Positions 33,537 to 43,127 are shown, counted from the stretch's first letter. The stretch is DNA of 64,000 bases from Solimonas sp047605265 (GCA_047605265.1 JASGFY010000002.1:46716-110715), one strand, 5' to 3'. Made by a program: numbers and translations. Notes: a model not told the origin generated them from the letters alone.

Positions 33537-36500
33537 ATGGTCCGTGCCGGACCGGCGTACGCCGAACTGCACGCCGTGTCCGCGTTCAGCTTCCGGCGCG
33601 GCGCGTCGCTGCCGCAGGAGCTGATGGCGCAGGCGGGCCTGCTGGGCTATCGCGCGCTGGCGCTGACCGACGATTGCTCGATGGCCGGTGTCGTGCGCGC
33701 GTACGAGCAGCAGCGGCGGCTGCGCGAAGAAAATCTACACGTGCCCGAACTGCTGATTGGCAGCGAGCTGAACTTCGCCGACGGCCTGCGCTGCGTCGCG
33801 ATCGCCGGGACGCCGCGCGGCTATTCGAATCTGTGCCGCATCATCACGCAGGCGCGCCGGACCGGCGACAAGGGCGCCTACCACCTCGTGCGCGACGATG
33901 TCGGCTCGTCGCTCGAGGACTGCAGCCTGCTGTGGGTTCCGCGCGGCGAGCCCGCGATCGACGAGCTGACGTGGCTGCGCGAACGCTATGCGGGCCGGCT
34001 GTGGATTGCCGTCGAACTGCATCGCGATGGCGGCGATGCCGACCGGCTGGCGCGCCTGCGCGCGCTCAGTACGCGCTTCGGCGTGCCTCTGGTCGCGGCC
34101 GGCGACGTGCACATGCACGTCGCGCAGCGCCGCGCGCTGCAGGACGTGATGGCGGCGCTGCGCCATCGCCGGCCGGTCGTGCGCTGCGGGCACCGGCTGT
34201 TCCCGAACGCCGAGCGCCATCTGCGTACGCTGGCCGATCTGGCGTCGCTGTATCCGCGCGAGCTGCTCGACGAGACGCTGTGCGTCGCCGAGCGCTGCGT
34301 GTTTCGCATCGAGACGGTCAGATACCAGTATCCGAAAGAGATCGTCGAGCCGACGCGCTCGCCGAACGAATACCTGCGCATCCTCGTCGAACGGCACATT
34401 CCAGAGCGCTGGCCCGCAGGCTGCAGCGGAATCATCCGCGGCACGATCGAGCGCGAGCTGCGGCTGATCGCCGCCAAGAAGCACGAGCCGTTCTTCCTGA
34501 CCGTCTACGACATCGTCCGCCACGCCCGCAGCCGGAAGATTCTCTGCCAGGGCCGGGGCAGCGCCGCGAATTCGATCGTCTGCTACGTGCTCGGCATCAC
34601 CGAGGTCGATCCGGAGAAGAACGAGCTGTTGTTCGAGCGTTTCATGTCGGCCGAACGCGACGAGGAACCGGACATCGACGTCGATTTCGAACACGAGCGC
34701 CGCGAGGAAGTGATCCAGTACGTGTTCGACAAGTACGGCCGCGAGCGCGCGGCGATCGCGGCGACGGTGATCGGCTACGGCATGCGTTCCGCGCTGCGCG
34801 ATGTCGGACGTGCGCTCGACATCGGCGAGGAGATCGTCGATCGCGTCGCCAAGTCGCTGGCGTGGTGGGACCGGCCGGAGCAGATGCACGAGCGGCTGCG
34901 CCGCGTCGGCGTCGACCCGCAGGCGCCGCGCATCGCGCTGTGGATCCGTCTGGCGGGGATTCTCGCCGCCGATGCCGGTTTCCCTCGGCACCTGTCGCAG
35001 CACGTCGGCGGCTTCGTCATCTCCGACGGGCCCCTGCATGAACTGGTGCCGGTCGAGAACGCGGTGATGCCCGGGCGCACGGTCATCCAGTGGGACAAGG
35101 ACGATCTCGAAACACTGGGCCTGCTGAAGGTTGACGTGCTCGCGCTGGGCATGCTCAGCGCGTTGCGGCGCATGCTCGCGCTGCTCGGTGAGTTCGGCGA
35201 AGACCTCGATTACCGCGACATCCGCGATCGAGGCTACGACGACGATCCGCAGACGAGGCAAACCTACGACATGATCTGCAGGGCCGAGACGATCGGCGTG
35301 TTCCAGATCGAGTCGCGCGCGCAGATGACGATGCTGCCGCGCCTGCGGCCGAAGACGCAGTACGACCTGACTGTGCAGGTCGCGATCGTGCGTCCGGGGC
35401 CGATCCAGGGCGGCATGGTGCATCCATATTTGAAGCAGCGGAACATGGATCCGGAGAAAATTCCGTATCCCCTGGGCAATCGCGATCCGATCAAACAGGT
35501 GCTCAAGCGCACGTCCGGCGTGCCGATCTTCCAGGAGCAGGTCATGCAGATCGCGATGGTCGCCGCCGGTTTCTCGGCGAGCCGCGCCGACGCGCTGCGC
35601 CGCGCGATGGCGGCGTGGAAGCGCAACGGCCACGTCGACAGATTCCGCGACGAGCTGATGGCCGGCATGGACGCCAGGGGCTACGGCAAGGCATACGCCG
35701 AGGGCATTTTCAGGCAGATCGAAGGCTTCGGCTCCTACGGTTTCCCGGAAAGCCATGCCGCGAGCTTCGCGCTGCTCGCGTACAAATCGGCGTGGCTCAA
35801 GCGGCACCGGCCAGCCGCGTTCACCTGCGGCCTGATCAATGCGCAGCCGATGGGTTTCTATCCGGTATCGATGCTCGTCGCGGAGGCGCGGCGCATGGGC
35901 GTCGAGGTGCGTCCGGCCGACGTGCGGGCCAGCCGCTGGGACTGTCATCTCGAGCGCGATGCGCGCGGGCAGATGGCCGTTCGCCTCGGCCTGCGGCTGG
36001 TGCGGGGATTCAACGAGGCGGCCGCGCTACGCATCGTCGCCGCACGGATCGACGCCCCCTTCGGCGATCTCGACGACCTCGCGCGGCGCGCGGCCCTGAG
36101 TGCGCGCGAACTGGACCTGCTTGCCGACGCCGACGCCTTGCAGACCCTGGCGGGACATCGTTTCCAGGCACGCTGGCAGGCGCGTGGATATGCGCGCTTC
36201 GATGGTGTGCTGACCGGCGTTCGGCTGCCGGACGAGGCGGCGGCATTGCGGGCGCCGACGGAGGGCGAGGCGGTCCTGGCCGACTACCGGACGACGCATT
36301 TGAGCCTGCGCCGTCATCCGGTGTCGCTGCTGCGCGGCAGGCTGGAGCGGCTGGGCATCGCGCCGAACCGCGAACTGGGGACGGGCCAGTGGAATGACGG
36401 CGATGCCGTGCGGGTCGCCGGCATGGTGATGTTCCGCCAGCGCCCCGGTTCGGCGAACGGCGCGATGTTCCTCACGCTCGAAGACGACACGGGCGTCGTC

Positions 36501-36698
36501 AACCTGATCGTACGGCCGCAGCTGATCGATGCCGAGCGCGACGCGGTCGTCGGCGGACGCTTCCTGCTCGCGAAAGGACGTCTGCAGAAACAAGGCTCGG
36601 AGAAGGTGGGCTGGGTGATCCACGTCCTCGCCGACCGCTTCGCCGACCGCTCGCACTGGATCGCCGGCCTGCCGTATCTGTCGCGCGATTTCCATTAG
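33537..36698 (+). CDS. dnaE2: DnaE2, error-prone DNA polymerase III alpha
   Basis: C-family polymerase (1053 residues) that performs translesion synthesis in the LexA-controlled mutasome. An N-terminal PHP domain, the polymerase core with catalytic PDIDVDFEHERREE, the finger region with QVAIVRPGPIQGGMVHPYL, a helix-hairpin-helix segment and a C-terminal OB-fold (VRVAGMVMFRQRPGSANGAMFLTLEDD) are all recognisable. ATG 33537 is 2 bp after the imuB stop. A GTG at 33459 would overlap imuB and was rejected. A strong terminator closes the operon. Confidence 0.96.
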   Translation: MVRAGPAYAELHAVSAFSFRRGASLPQELMAQAGLLGYRALALTDDCSMAGVVRAYEQQRRLREENLHVPELLIGSELNFADGLRCVAIAGTPRGYSNLCRIITQARRTGDKGAYHLVRDDVGSSLEDCSLLWVPRGEPAIDELTWLRERYAGRLWIAVELHRDGGDADRLARLRALSTRFGVPLVAAGDVHMHVAQRRALQDVMAALRHRRPVVRCGHRLFPNAERHLRTLADLASLYPRELLDETLCVAERCVFRIETVRYQYPKEIVEPTRSPNEYLRILVERHIPERWPAGCSGIIRGTIERELRLIAAKKHEPFFLTVYDIVRHARSRKILCQGRGSAANSIVCYVLGITEVDPEKNELLFERFMSAERDEEPDIDVDFEHERREEVIQYVFDKYGRERAAIAATVIGYGMRSALRDVGRALDIGEEIVDRVAKSLAWWDRPEQMHERLRRVGVDPQAPRIALWIRLAGILAADAGFPRHLSQHVGGFVISDGPLHELVPVENAVMPGRTVIQWDKDDLETLGLLKVDVLALGMLSALRRMLALLGEFGEDLDYRDIRDRGYDDDPQTRQTYDMICRAETIGVFQIESRAQMTMLPRLRPKTQYDLTVQVAIVRPGPIQGGMVHPYLKQRNMDPEKIPYPLGNRDPIKQVLKRTSGVPIFQEQVMQIAMVAAGFSASRADALRRAMAAWKRNGHVDRFRDELMAGMDARGYGKAYAEGIFRQIEGFGSYGFPESHAASFALLAYKSAWLKRHRPAAFTCGLINAQPMGFYPVSMLVAEARRMGVEVRPADVRASRWDCHLERDARGQMAVRLGLRLVRGFNEAAALRIVAARIDAPFGDLDDLARRAALSARELDLLADADALQTLAGHRFQARWQARGYARFDGVLTGVRLPDEAAALRAPTEGEAVLADYRTTHLSLRRHPVSLLRGRLERLGIAPNRELGTGQWNDGDAVRVAGMVMFRQRPGSANGAMFLTLEDDTGVVNLIVRPQLIDAERDAVVGGRFLLAKGRLQKQGSEKVGWVIHVLADRFADRSHWIAGLPYLSRDFH

Positions 36699-36725
36699 AA
36701 CCGTCGTGAAGCGAGCGGCCAAACA

Positions 36726-36755
36726 AAAACCCGCCGCGCGAACGCGGCGGGTTTT
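36726..36755. terminator. Bidirectional terminator between dnaE2 and the aldolase gene
   Basis: AAAACCCGCCGCG (36726-36738), loop CGAA, CGCGGCGGGTTTT (36743-36755): a 13-bp perfect stem with A- and T-tracts at the two ends, able to stop transcripts from both convergent genes. Confidence 0.88.
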
Positions 36756-36787
36756 CGTGACGGCAGGCCCTGTCGGCCGGAAAATCC

Positions 36788-37804
36788 TTAAGCGGCCTTT
36801 TCGAGCGCGGCGTCCCACTTGCCGAGCGCGGCGAGGCCGTTCATGTGCGCGCGGTGCAGATGCGCGACGCGGCCGGCGTCGGCGTGCTTGCCGCCCCAGG
36901 CCTTCAGTGCGGCGGCCTGCAGGGCGCGGCCGTACGAGAACGTGACCTTCCACGGCAGGTCGCCGATCTTGTTGATGAGGTCGAGATGCGCCGTCGCGTC
37001 CTCGTCCGACTGGCCGCCCGACAGGAAGGCGATGCCCGGAACGGCGCCCGGCACGTAGCGCTTCAGCGTGCGCACCGTGGCCTCGGCGACCTGCTGGCGG
37101 CTGGCCTGCACCGGCGACTTCTTGCCGGCGATGACCATGTTCGGCTTCAGCACGATGCCCTCGAGGAAGACCTTCTGCTTGTAGAGTTCGGCGAACACCG
37201 CTTCGAGCGTGCGGCTGGTCACTGACTCGCAGACTTCGATGCTGTTGTCGGCGTCCATCAGGACTTCCGGCTCGACGATCGGCACGATGCCCGCTTCCTG
37301 CGACAGCGCAGCGTAGCGCGCCAGCGCGTGGGCGTTGGTGTGGATCGCGTAATCGGTCGGCAGGCCCTGGCTGTCGATGGTGATGACCGCGCGCCACTTG
37401 GCGAAGCGGGCGCCGGCTTCGCGGTACTTCACGAAGCGCTCGCGCAGGCCGTCGAGGCCTTCGGTGATCGTCTCGCCCGGCGCGCCCGGCAGATCCTTGG
37501 CGCCCTTGTCAACCTTGATACCCGGTAGCACACCCTTGGCGGCGAGCAATTGCGGGAACGGCGTGCCGTCGAGTGCCTTCTGGAACAGCGTTTCCTCGAA
37601 CAGGATGACGCCCGAGGTGTACTGCTCGAAACCCCGGGTCGTGAACAGCATGTCGCGATAGGCCTGACGGTTCGGCTCGGTGTTCTCGACCTTGATGCTG
37701 TCGAAGCGCTTCTGAATCGTGCCCGTGCTCTCGTCCGCCGCGAGGATGCCCTTGCCCGGCGCCACCATGGCCAGCGCGGTCTCGTTCAACAACTTCTCGT
37801 TCAT
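36788..37804 (-). CDS. fba: Class I fructose-bisphosphate aldolase
   Basis: Schiff-base aldolase of 338 residues that cleaves fructose 1,6-bisphosphate in glycolysis or forms it in gluconeogenesis. Conserved blocks include MVAPGKGILAADESTGTIQKRF, WRAVITID, IVPIVEPEVLMD and the Schiff-base lysine segment EGIVLKPNMVIAGK, close to the eukaryotic-type class I sequence. ATG 37804 follows a GGAGCTT ribosome site; an upstream GTG at 37837 would add 11 residues. It stands alone between the mutasome terminator and a tRNA cluster. Confidence 0.95.
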   Translation of the reverse strand: MNEKLLNETALAMVAPGKGILAADESTGTIQKRFDSIKVENTEPNRQAYRDMLFTTRGFEQYTSGVILFEETLFQKALDGTPFPQLLAAKGVLPGIKVDKGAKDLPGAPGETITEGLDGLRERFVKYREAGARFAKWRAVITIDSQGLPTDYAIHTNAHALARYAALSQEAGIVPIVEPEVLMDADNSIEVCESVTSRTLEAVFAELYKQKVFLEGIVLKPNMVIAGKKSPVQASRQQVAEATVRTLKRYVPGAVPGIAFLSGGQSDEDATAHLDLINKIGDLPWKVTFSYGRALQAAALKAWGGKHADAGRVAHLHRAHMNGLAALGKWDAALEKAA

Positions 37805-37961
37805 AAGCTCCAATGCTCCGCTGATCGTTTCGTACACCGGCCCAATCCGGCAGGGCCAAGCAGTTTAGTGGATGGTCACTGCAAATTCACCGCCCGAACG
37901 CGGCCCGGAGCCCATCGATCCGGACGTTTTCGGTAAAATCGCCCGTTCCCGGGCCGCTTCC

Positions 37962-38050
<89 letters not shown>

Positions 38051-38127
38051 ATCCGGCCCGTCTTTATGCCGCAGCGCGATGAATCGTCGCTGACATGGCG
38101 CACCGCCGAGCGAATTTTGCTGCAGCA

Positions 38128-38156
38128 TTGTTCGCAGCGGACGAGCACCCTATAAT
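38128..38156 (+). promoter_or_regulatory. Sigma-70 promoter of tRNA-Thr
   Basis: -35 TTGTTC (38128-38133), exactly 17-bp spacer, -10 TATAAT (38151-38156), followed by the GC-rich discriminator typical of stringently controlled tRNA genes. Confidence 0.8.
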
Positions 38157-38167
38157 TCGCGCCCCTT

Positions 38168-38243
<76 letters not shown>

Positions 38244-38278
38244 TTCAGTGGTCCATCAGGGTCCATAGACGTACAGAT

Positions 38279-38302
38279 AACCGCGCTAATGCGCGGTTTT
38301 TT
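38279..38302 (+). terminator. Terminator of tRNA-Thr
   Basis: AACCGCGC (38279-38286), loop TAAT, GCGCGGTT (38291-38298), running into TTTTTT (38297-38302), 36 nt after the tRNA. Confidence 0.82.
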
Positions 38303-38319
38303 GTTGGTTTTGTGCTTTT

Positions 38320-38339
38320 GGCTGTCCACGGCTGTCCAC
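38320..38339 (+). repeat. Tandem 10-mer beside tRNA-Thr, possible integrase-site remnant
   Basis: GGCTGTCCAC occurs twice without a gap. Just upstream GGTCCAT also occurs twice (around 38250 and 38259). Short direct repeats next to a tRNA 3' end are a common signature of integrase arm or core sites. No integrase gene or second att copy was found in the window. Confidence 0.4.
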
Positions 38340-38346
38340 CGGCAGC

Positions 38347-38418
38347 CATTGCTTGAAGGGACGACTTGTTGGTCGCGACCACATCAACCGCATCGAGGGC
38401 TTCTGGAGTACAGAATGA
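38347..38418 (+). mobile_element. Fragment of an IS1595-family transposase (C-terminal part)
   Basis: The forward strand encodes KGRLVGRDHINRIEGFWSTE followed by TGA. The HINxIEGFWS block is the hallmark of the C-terminal region of ISXO2/IS1595-type DDE transposases, just before the final Lys-rich helix. Nothing before or after is intact. The surrounding 250 bp are less GC-rich than the chromosome average of this window. Confidence 0.5.
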
Positions 38419-38514
38419 GTGTGGTGTGCTCGTGCAGGAGCACAGCTGTGACCCCTTGAAACGGAAAACTGGCTCCTCGGCCGGCTCTCCTCCTTAGTCC
38501 TTGAGGGGCGAACC

Positions 38515-41001
38515 TCAGCGTGGATCGAAGCGGTCCGTTGGCCCGGCGGCTTTTTCGCGCTTGCCGCTGGCGTCGAGGATGTCGAAGCCGCCGGTAAGGC
38601 GGATGTCTTCCGAGGAGGCGCCCACCATCACGGTGAAATGGCCGGGCTCCACGGTCCACTGGTTGTTGCGGTCGAACAGCGCGAGGTCTTCGGGCTTGAG
38701 CGTGAAGCTCACGCGGCGGCTTTCGCCGGCCTTGAGGTGGATGCGCGTGAAGCCGCGCAGCAGCTTTTCGAAGCCCACCACGCTGGTGTAGTCGTCGCGC
38801 AGGTAGAGCTGCACCACCTCGTCGCCGTCCCGCGCGCCGGCGTTGCGCACGGTCAGGCTCACCTCGACGCGGCCCTGCGTGGCCTGCTCGGCGGGCGTCA
38901 CCTGTAGCTCGCCGTATTCGAACGTGGTGTAGCTCAGGCCGAACCCGAAGGGGAACAGCGCGCCTTCCACCTGGCCGAAGTCGCGCGACTGCGCGCCGGG
39001 GTGCACGGGGAAGTTGAAGGGAATCTGCCCCACGCTCTTGGGGAAGGTGATGGGCAGGCGCCCGGCAGGGTTGTAGTCGCCGAACAGCACATCGGCCAGG
39101 GCGCTGCCGCCGGCTTCGCCGGGGAACCACATCTCCACGATGGCCGGCACGTGCTTGGCTGCCCAGTTGACGGAGAGCGGGCGGCCGTTGCTCAGCACCA
39201 GCACCAGCGGCTTGCCGGTGGCGTACAGGGCTTGCAGCAGCTCTTCCTGGTAGCCCGGCAGGTTGAGGCTGATGCGGCTGGACGATTCGCGGCAGAGATC
39301 GTCGGTCTCGCCCAGAGCGGCGATGATCACGTCCGCGTCCTGCGCGGCGGCCACGGCTCTGGCGATGCCGGCGCGCACGGTTTCATCGGGCGCGTCCTTG
39401 TACACGTCGCTGTCGGGGAAGTTGGCGTCCTTCACGTCCACGCCTTTTTCGTAGCGCACTTCCACATCGTTGCCGAGCTTGGCGCGGATGCCGGCCAGCG
39501 GCGTGACGAAGTCCAGCCTCTGCGCGCCGTAGCGCGACCACCAGCCATGCGGGTCGTCCGCCAGGGGCCCGGCGACCAGCACGCGCTTCACGCTTTTGCT
39601 GAGCGGCAGCGCGTTCTGGTCGTTCTTGAGCAGGATGATGGACTCGCGCGCGGCCTGGTCGGCCACCGCCAGATGCGCCGGGGCGCGCACGATCTTGTCC
39701 GTGGCGGCGGGGTTTTCGATGTACGGCGCGTCGAACAGGCCCAGTTCGAACTTCACGCGCAACACGTCGCGCACGCGGGCATCGAGGGTCTCGATGGACA
39801 GCTGGTTCTCGCGCACCAGCTGGCGCACGAGCTTGCCGTAGTCTTCCGGCGGGGTGAAGTTGGTGCGCACGTTCAAGCCGGCCTCGATGGACTGGCGCAC
39901 GGCCTCGATCGGCGTGGCCGCCGTGCGGTGTTTGGTGTGGATGAACTCCACCGCTGCCGAGTCCGACACCACATAGCCACGGAAGCCCCACTGCCCGCGC
40001 AGAATGTCCGTGAGGAAAAGCCTGTTGGCCTCGATGGGCGTGCCGTCGTAATCGTTGTACGAGGCCATCACACCCTTGGCGCGGCCTTCCACAATCGCCT
40101 TCTTGAACGGCGGCAGGAAGATGTTGTTCACCTCATGCCAGGTGACTTGTGGATCGGTGCGTGCCTCACCATCGCGCCCGCCCTTGGGCACGCTGTAGAC
40201 GGCATAGTGCTTGAGCGTGGCGGCCACGTTCTGCGACTGGATGCCCAGCACCTGCTGCAAGCCCAGCGTGCCGATCAGGAAGGGGTCTTCGCCATAGCTT
40301 TCGATGGTGCGGCCCCAGCGCGGGTCACGCGCCGGGTCCAGCACGGGCGAATAGATGTTGGTGTAACCCAGCGCCCGGCCTTCGCGCCCCGTGACTTCGC
40401 CGATCTTGCGCACCAGCGGCGCGTTCCAGGCGCTGGCCACGCCCAGCTCCGCCGGGAAGCTGGTGGCCTTGGAGTGCATCACGCCGCGAATGCCCTCGTT
40501 GGTGAAATCCGCCGGGATGCCCAGGCGCGTGTCCTCGATGAAGAAGCGCTGCACCTGGTTGATGGCACGGGCATGCTGGCTCCAGGGCAGGTCATACACC
40601 GGGTCGGCCAGGTTGTTGGTCCAGCCCGTGTTGCCGTTGGCCTGCTCGTCGATGTTGCCGATGCCGTCCTTCCAGAACGCCTGCTTCCAGGCCGGCGTGG
40701 GCAGCTCGTCCTGGTTCACGCGCGGGTAGCCGTAGAGTGTCACCAGCTGCGCGGTCTTCTCGTCCACGTTCATCTGACCGAGCAGATCGTCAATACGCGC
40801 TTCCACGTCACGCTTGGCGTCTTCGTAGACGTCCTTGCGGCCGTTCTTGTTGAGATCGATCCAGCCCTTCTTGTAGATCGGCGGCACCGCGCGCGCATCC
40901 ACGAAGCGCACCGGCGCGGCGGCATAAGAGGCGGCCAGCGGCAGCGTCGCCGCCAAAAGGCCGAGAGGCCAACTGAACAAGCGGTGGGATCGGTGATGCA
41001 T
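38515..41001 (-). CDS. bglX: Secreted GH3 beta-glucosidase (BglX-like)
   Basis: Glycoside hydrolase family 3 enzyme of 828 residues, predicted periplasmic or secreted. It has a signal peptide (about 1-27, cleavage near ASYAAAP). The N-terminal GH3 barrel contains the likely nucleophile in GYVVSDSAAVEF. A C-terminal alpha/beta sandwich (ILLKNDQNALPLSKSVKRV) and a fibronectin-III-like domain (VEVSLTVRNAGARDGDEVVQLYL) follow. It should release terminal beta-glucosides or xylosides. ATG 41001 follows AGGAGA. The gene lies between tRNA-Thr and transposase debris and its codon choice looks somewhat different from neighbours, suggesting transfer. Confidence 0.92.
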   Translation of the reverse strand: MHHRSHRLFSWPLGLLAATLPLAASYAAAPVRFVDARAVPPIYKKGWIDLNKNGRKDVYEDAKRDVEARIDDLLGQMNVDEKTAQLVTLYGYPRVNQDELPTPAWKQAFWKDGIGNIDEQANGNTGWTNNLADPVYDLPWSQHARAINQVQRFFIEDTRLGIPADFTNEGIRGVMHSKATSFPAELGVASAWNAPLVRKIGEVTGREGRALGYTNIYSPVLDPARDPRWGRTIESYGEDPFLIGTLGLQQVLGIQSQNVAATLKHYAVYSVPKGGRDGEARTDPQVTWHEVNNIFLPPFKKAIVEGRAKGVMASYNDYDGTPIEANRLFLTDILRGQWGFRGYVVSDSAAVEFIHTKHRTAATPIEAVRQSIEAGLNVRTNFTPPEDYGKLVRQLVRENQLSIETLDARVRDVLRVKFELGLFDAPYIENPAATDKIVRAPAHLAVADQAARESIILLKNDQNALPLSKSVKRVLVAGPLADDPHGWWSRYGAQRLDFVTPLAGIRAKLGNDVEVRYEKGVDVKDANFPDSDVYKDAPDETVRAGIARAVAAAQDADVIIAALGETDDLCRESSSRISLNLPGYQEELLQALYATGKPLVLVLSNGRPLSVNWAAKHVPAIVEMWFPGEAGGSALADVLFGDYNPAGRLPITFPKSVGQIPFNFPVHPGAQSRDFGQVEGALFPFGFGLSYTTFEYGELQVTPAEQATQGRVEVSLTVRNAGARDGDEVVQLYLRDDYTSVVGFEKLLRGFTRIHLKAGESRRVSFTLKPEDLALFDRNNQWTVEPGHFTVMVGASSEDIRLTGGFDILDASGKREKAAGPTDRFDPR

Positions 41002-41172
41002 GAGTTCTCCTGGGGCCGCCTTGGCTTGCCGCGCAGGCGGACATCTAATTCGAATAAGCACCAAAGGCGGGAACAGCGTCAGTGAACCGCCATTGTGGCC
41101 GAATCCGCCGGCCAAAGGGGTGGCGCGAAAGCCGTCTATGCAAAGAAACGGGGGGAAGTCGATAGGCCGCAG

Positions 41173-41276
41173 TGCTCCTACATTTTTCGGTGGCGCACAA
41201 AAAGGCCAGCGCGGCTGGGGCGCAACCGGTAAGGTGATCGTGTTCGGGATCATCAAGCGCAACAGCAAGGGTATCC
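41173..41276 (+). mobile_element. Fragment of an IS1595-family transposase (central part)
   Basis: The forward strand encodes TFFGGAQKGQRGWGATGK followed by VIVFGIIKRNSKG, matching the DE-SYFGG-RKGKRGRGAAGK-VFGLLKR block of IS1595/ISXO2 transposases. The preceding EVD (gaagtcgat at 41156-41164) that normally carries the first catalytic Asp is separated by extra bases and is out of frame. The frame ends in unrelated sequence at about 41300, so the element is dead. It lies just upstream of bglX. Confidence 0.65.
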
Positions 41277-41382
41277 GACTCCTCCTTCAGCATGATCACA
41301 CTGAATGAAGGTGTCCGGGAGCGTGGGGAAACCCAGTTCCTGTTTTCCCCATCGGGCTTTGCACGGGCACGTCGGCAAAGAG

Positions 41383-41410
41383 AAAACGCCCCGCACGTCG
41401 CGGAGTTTTT
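41383..41410 (-). terminator. Probable terminator of the acyl-CoA ligase gene
   Basis: On the minus strand CTCCGC, loop GACGT, GCGGGG (one wobble pair), then CGTTTTC, about 25 nt after the stop codon. The short T-run makes it moderate. Confidence 0.5.
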
Positions 41411-41432
41411 CGTTTCGGCGATCAGCGCCGCA

Positions 41433-43127
41433 TCACTTGCCGCGCAGCTCCTTGCGCAGCACCTTGCCGACGTTCGACTTCGGCAGCTCAGGCAGGAAGG
41501 TGATGTAGCGCGGCATCTTGTAGCCGGTCAGGTTCTGGTGGCAGAACGCGCGCAATTCCGCCTCGGTGAGATTGGGGTCCTTCTTCACGACGAAGATCTT
41601 CACGACCTCGCCGGACTTTTCGTCGGGCACGCCGATGCAGGCGGCTTCGAGCACGCCCGGATGCAGGGCAACGATGCCTTCGATCTCGTTCGGATACACG
41701 TTGAAGCCGGACACGAGGATCATGTCCTTCTTGCGGTCGACGAGGCGCAGGAAGCCGTTCGGCTCGAGGATCGCTACGTCACCGGTCTTCAGCCAGCCAT
41801 CCCTGGTGAACACCTTCGCGGTCTCGTCCGGCTTCTGCCAGTAGCCGGGCATGACCTGCGGCCCTTTCACGCACAGCTCGCCGGCTTCGCCGGGACCGAC
41901 TTCGGCTTCTTCCTCGTTGCGCAATGAAACCAGCGTCGACGGCAGCGGCAGGCCGATCGTGCCGTTCCATTGCGGCTTGTCGAGCGGCGAGAAACTGACG
42001 ACGGGCGAGCATTCGGTGAGGCCGTAGCCTTCGCTCAAGGCCACGCCGGTGACCTTCTGCCACTTCTCGGCGACCGCCTGCTGCACCGCCATGCCGCCGC
42101 CGACGGCGAGCTTCAGTTTCGAGAAATCGAGCTCGGCGAAGCCGGGTGCGTGCAGCAGACCGTTGAACAGTGTATTGACGCCGGTGATCGCGGTGAAGCC
42201 GCTGCGCTTGAGCTCGGCGCAGAACGCCGGCATGTCGCGCGGATTGGTGATCAGCACGCTGCGCCCGCCATGGCGCAGGAACAACAGCGCGTTCATCGTC
42301 AGCGCGAAGATGTGGTACAGCGGCAGCGCGGTGATGACGACTTCCTTGCCGTCGTCGAGGAACGGTCCGATCCAGGCGCTGACCTGCTGCAGGTTGGCGA
42401 CGACGTTGCCGTGCGTCAGCACCGCGCCCTTCGACAGTCCCGTGGTGCCGCCGGTGTACTGGAGGAAAGCGATGTCGCCGTGCGTCAGCGCGACGCGCGC
42501 GTACGGCTGCGCGCGGCCTTCGGCGAGCACTTCGCGGAAGCCCACGACGCTGGCGACCGACGGCGGAATGCGCCATGCCGGCACCATCTTCTTGACGCGC
42601 TTGACGACGAAATTGATCAGCGCGCGCTTCGGGAACGGCACCAGGTCGCCGACCTGCGTCGTGATGACGTGCCTGACCGTCGTGCCGGCGATGACCTGCT
42701 GCAGCGTCGTGCAGAAGTTCTCGACGATGACGATGGCCTTGGCGCCGCTGTCGCGCAGCTGATGCTCGAGCTCGCGCGGCGTGTACAGCGGATTGACGTT
42801 GACGACGACGAGCCCGGCGCACAGCACGCCGAACAGCGCGACCGGATACTGCAGCAGATTCGGCATCATCAGCGCGACGCGGTCGCCGCGCTCGAGGCCG
42901 AGCACGTTCTGCAGGTACGAAGCGAAGTCCTGGGTCAGCCGTTCGAGCTCGGCATAGCGCAGGCCGAAGCCCATGTTCTCGAACGCGGACAGCGTCGCGT
43001 ACCTGGCGCAGCTCTGTTCGAAGAGATCGACCAGCGAGCCGTAGGCCTGCAGGTCGATGGTCTGCGGCACGCCGGCCGGATACGACTGGTACCAGACAGA
43101 GCTGCCCGCTGCCGCTGCCGTCGTCAT
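41433..43127 (-). CDS. fadD: Long-chain acyl-CoA synthetase (FadD-like)
   Basis: AMP-forming acyl-CoA ligase of 564 residues that activates long-chain fatty acids for beta-oxidation, lipid synthesis or PHA supply. The ATP/AMP motif is LQYTGGTTGLSKGAVLTHGN, the adenylate-binding region includes GYGLTECSPVVSFSP and WLKTGDVA, and the C-terminal catalytic lysine lies in PKSNVGKVLRKELR. The length matches E. coli FadD (561). The start is ATG 43127. It stands alone, upstream and in the same direction as the accessory segment. Confidence 0.95.
   Translation of the reverse strand: MTTAAAAGSSVWYQSYPAGVPQTIDLQAYGSLVDLFEQSCARYATLSAFENMGFGLRYAELERLTQDFASYLQNVLGLERGDRVALMMPNLLQYPVALFGVLCAGLVVVNVNPLYTPRELEHQLRDSGAKAIVIVENFCTTLQQVIAGTTVRHVITTQVGDLVPFPKRALINFVVKRVKKMVPAWRIPPSVASVVGFREVLAEGRAQPYARVALTHGDIAFLQYTGGTTGLSKGAVLTHGNVVANLQQVSAWIGPFLDDGKEVVITALPLYHIFALTMNALLFLRHGGRSVLITNPRDMPAFCAELKRSGFTAITGVNTLFNGLLHAPGFAELDFSKLKLAVGGGMAVQQAVAEKWQKVTGVALSEGYGLTECSPVVSFSPLDKPQWNGTIGLPLPSTLVSLRNEEEAEVGPGEAGELCVKGPQVMPGYWQKPDETAKVFTRDGWLKTGDVAILEPNGFLRLVDRKKDMILVSGFNVYPNEIEGIVALHPGVLEAACIGVPDEKSGEVVKIFVVKKDPNLTEAELRAFCHQNLTGYKMPRYITFLPELPKSNVGKVLRKELRGK

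Noticed and set aside
38425..38444. Hairpin TGTGCTC/GAGCACA downstream of bglX as a terminator
   Set aside because: No T-run on either strand, so it is not a convincing rho-independent terminator; it might be part of the decayed mobile element.
41002..41268. N-terminal extension of bglX to an upstream ATG
   Set aside because: The added residues are the antisense of transposase debris and precede a proper signal peptide at ATG 41001, which has its own AGGAGA ribosome site.
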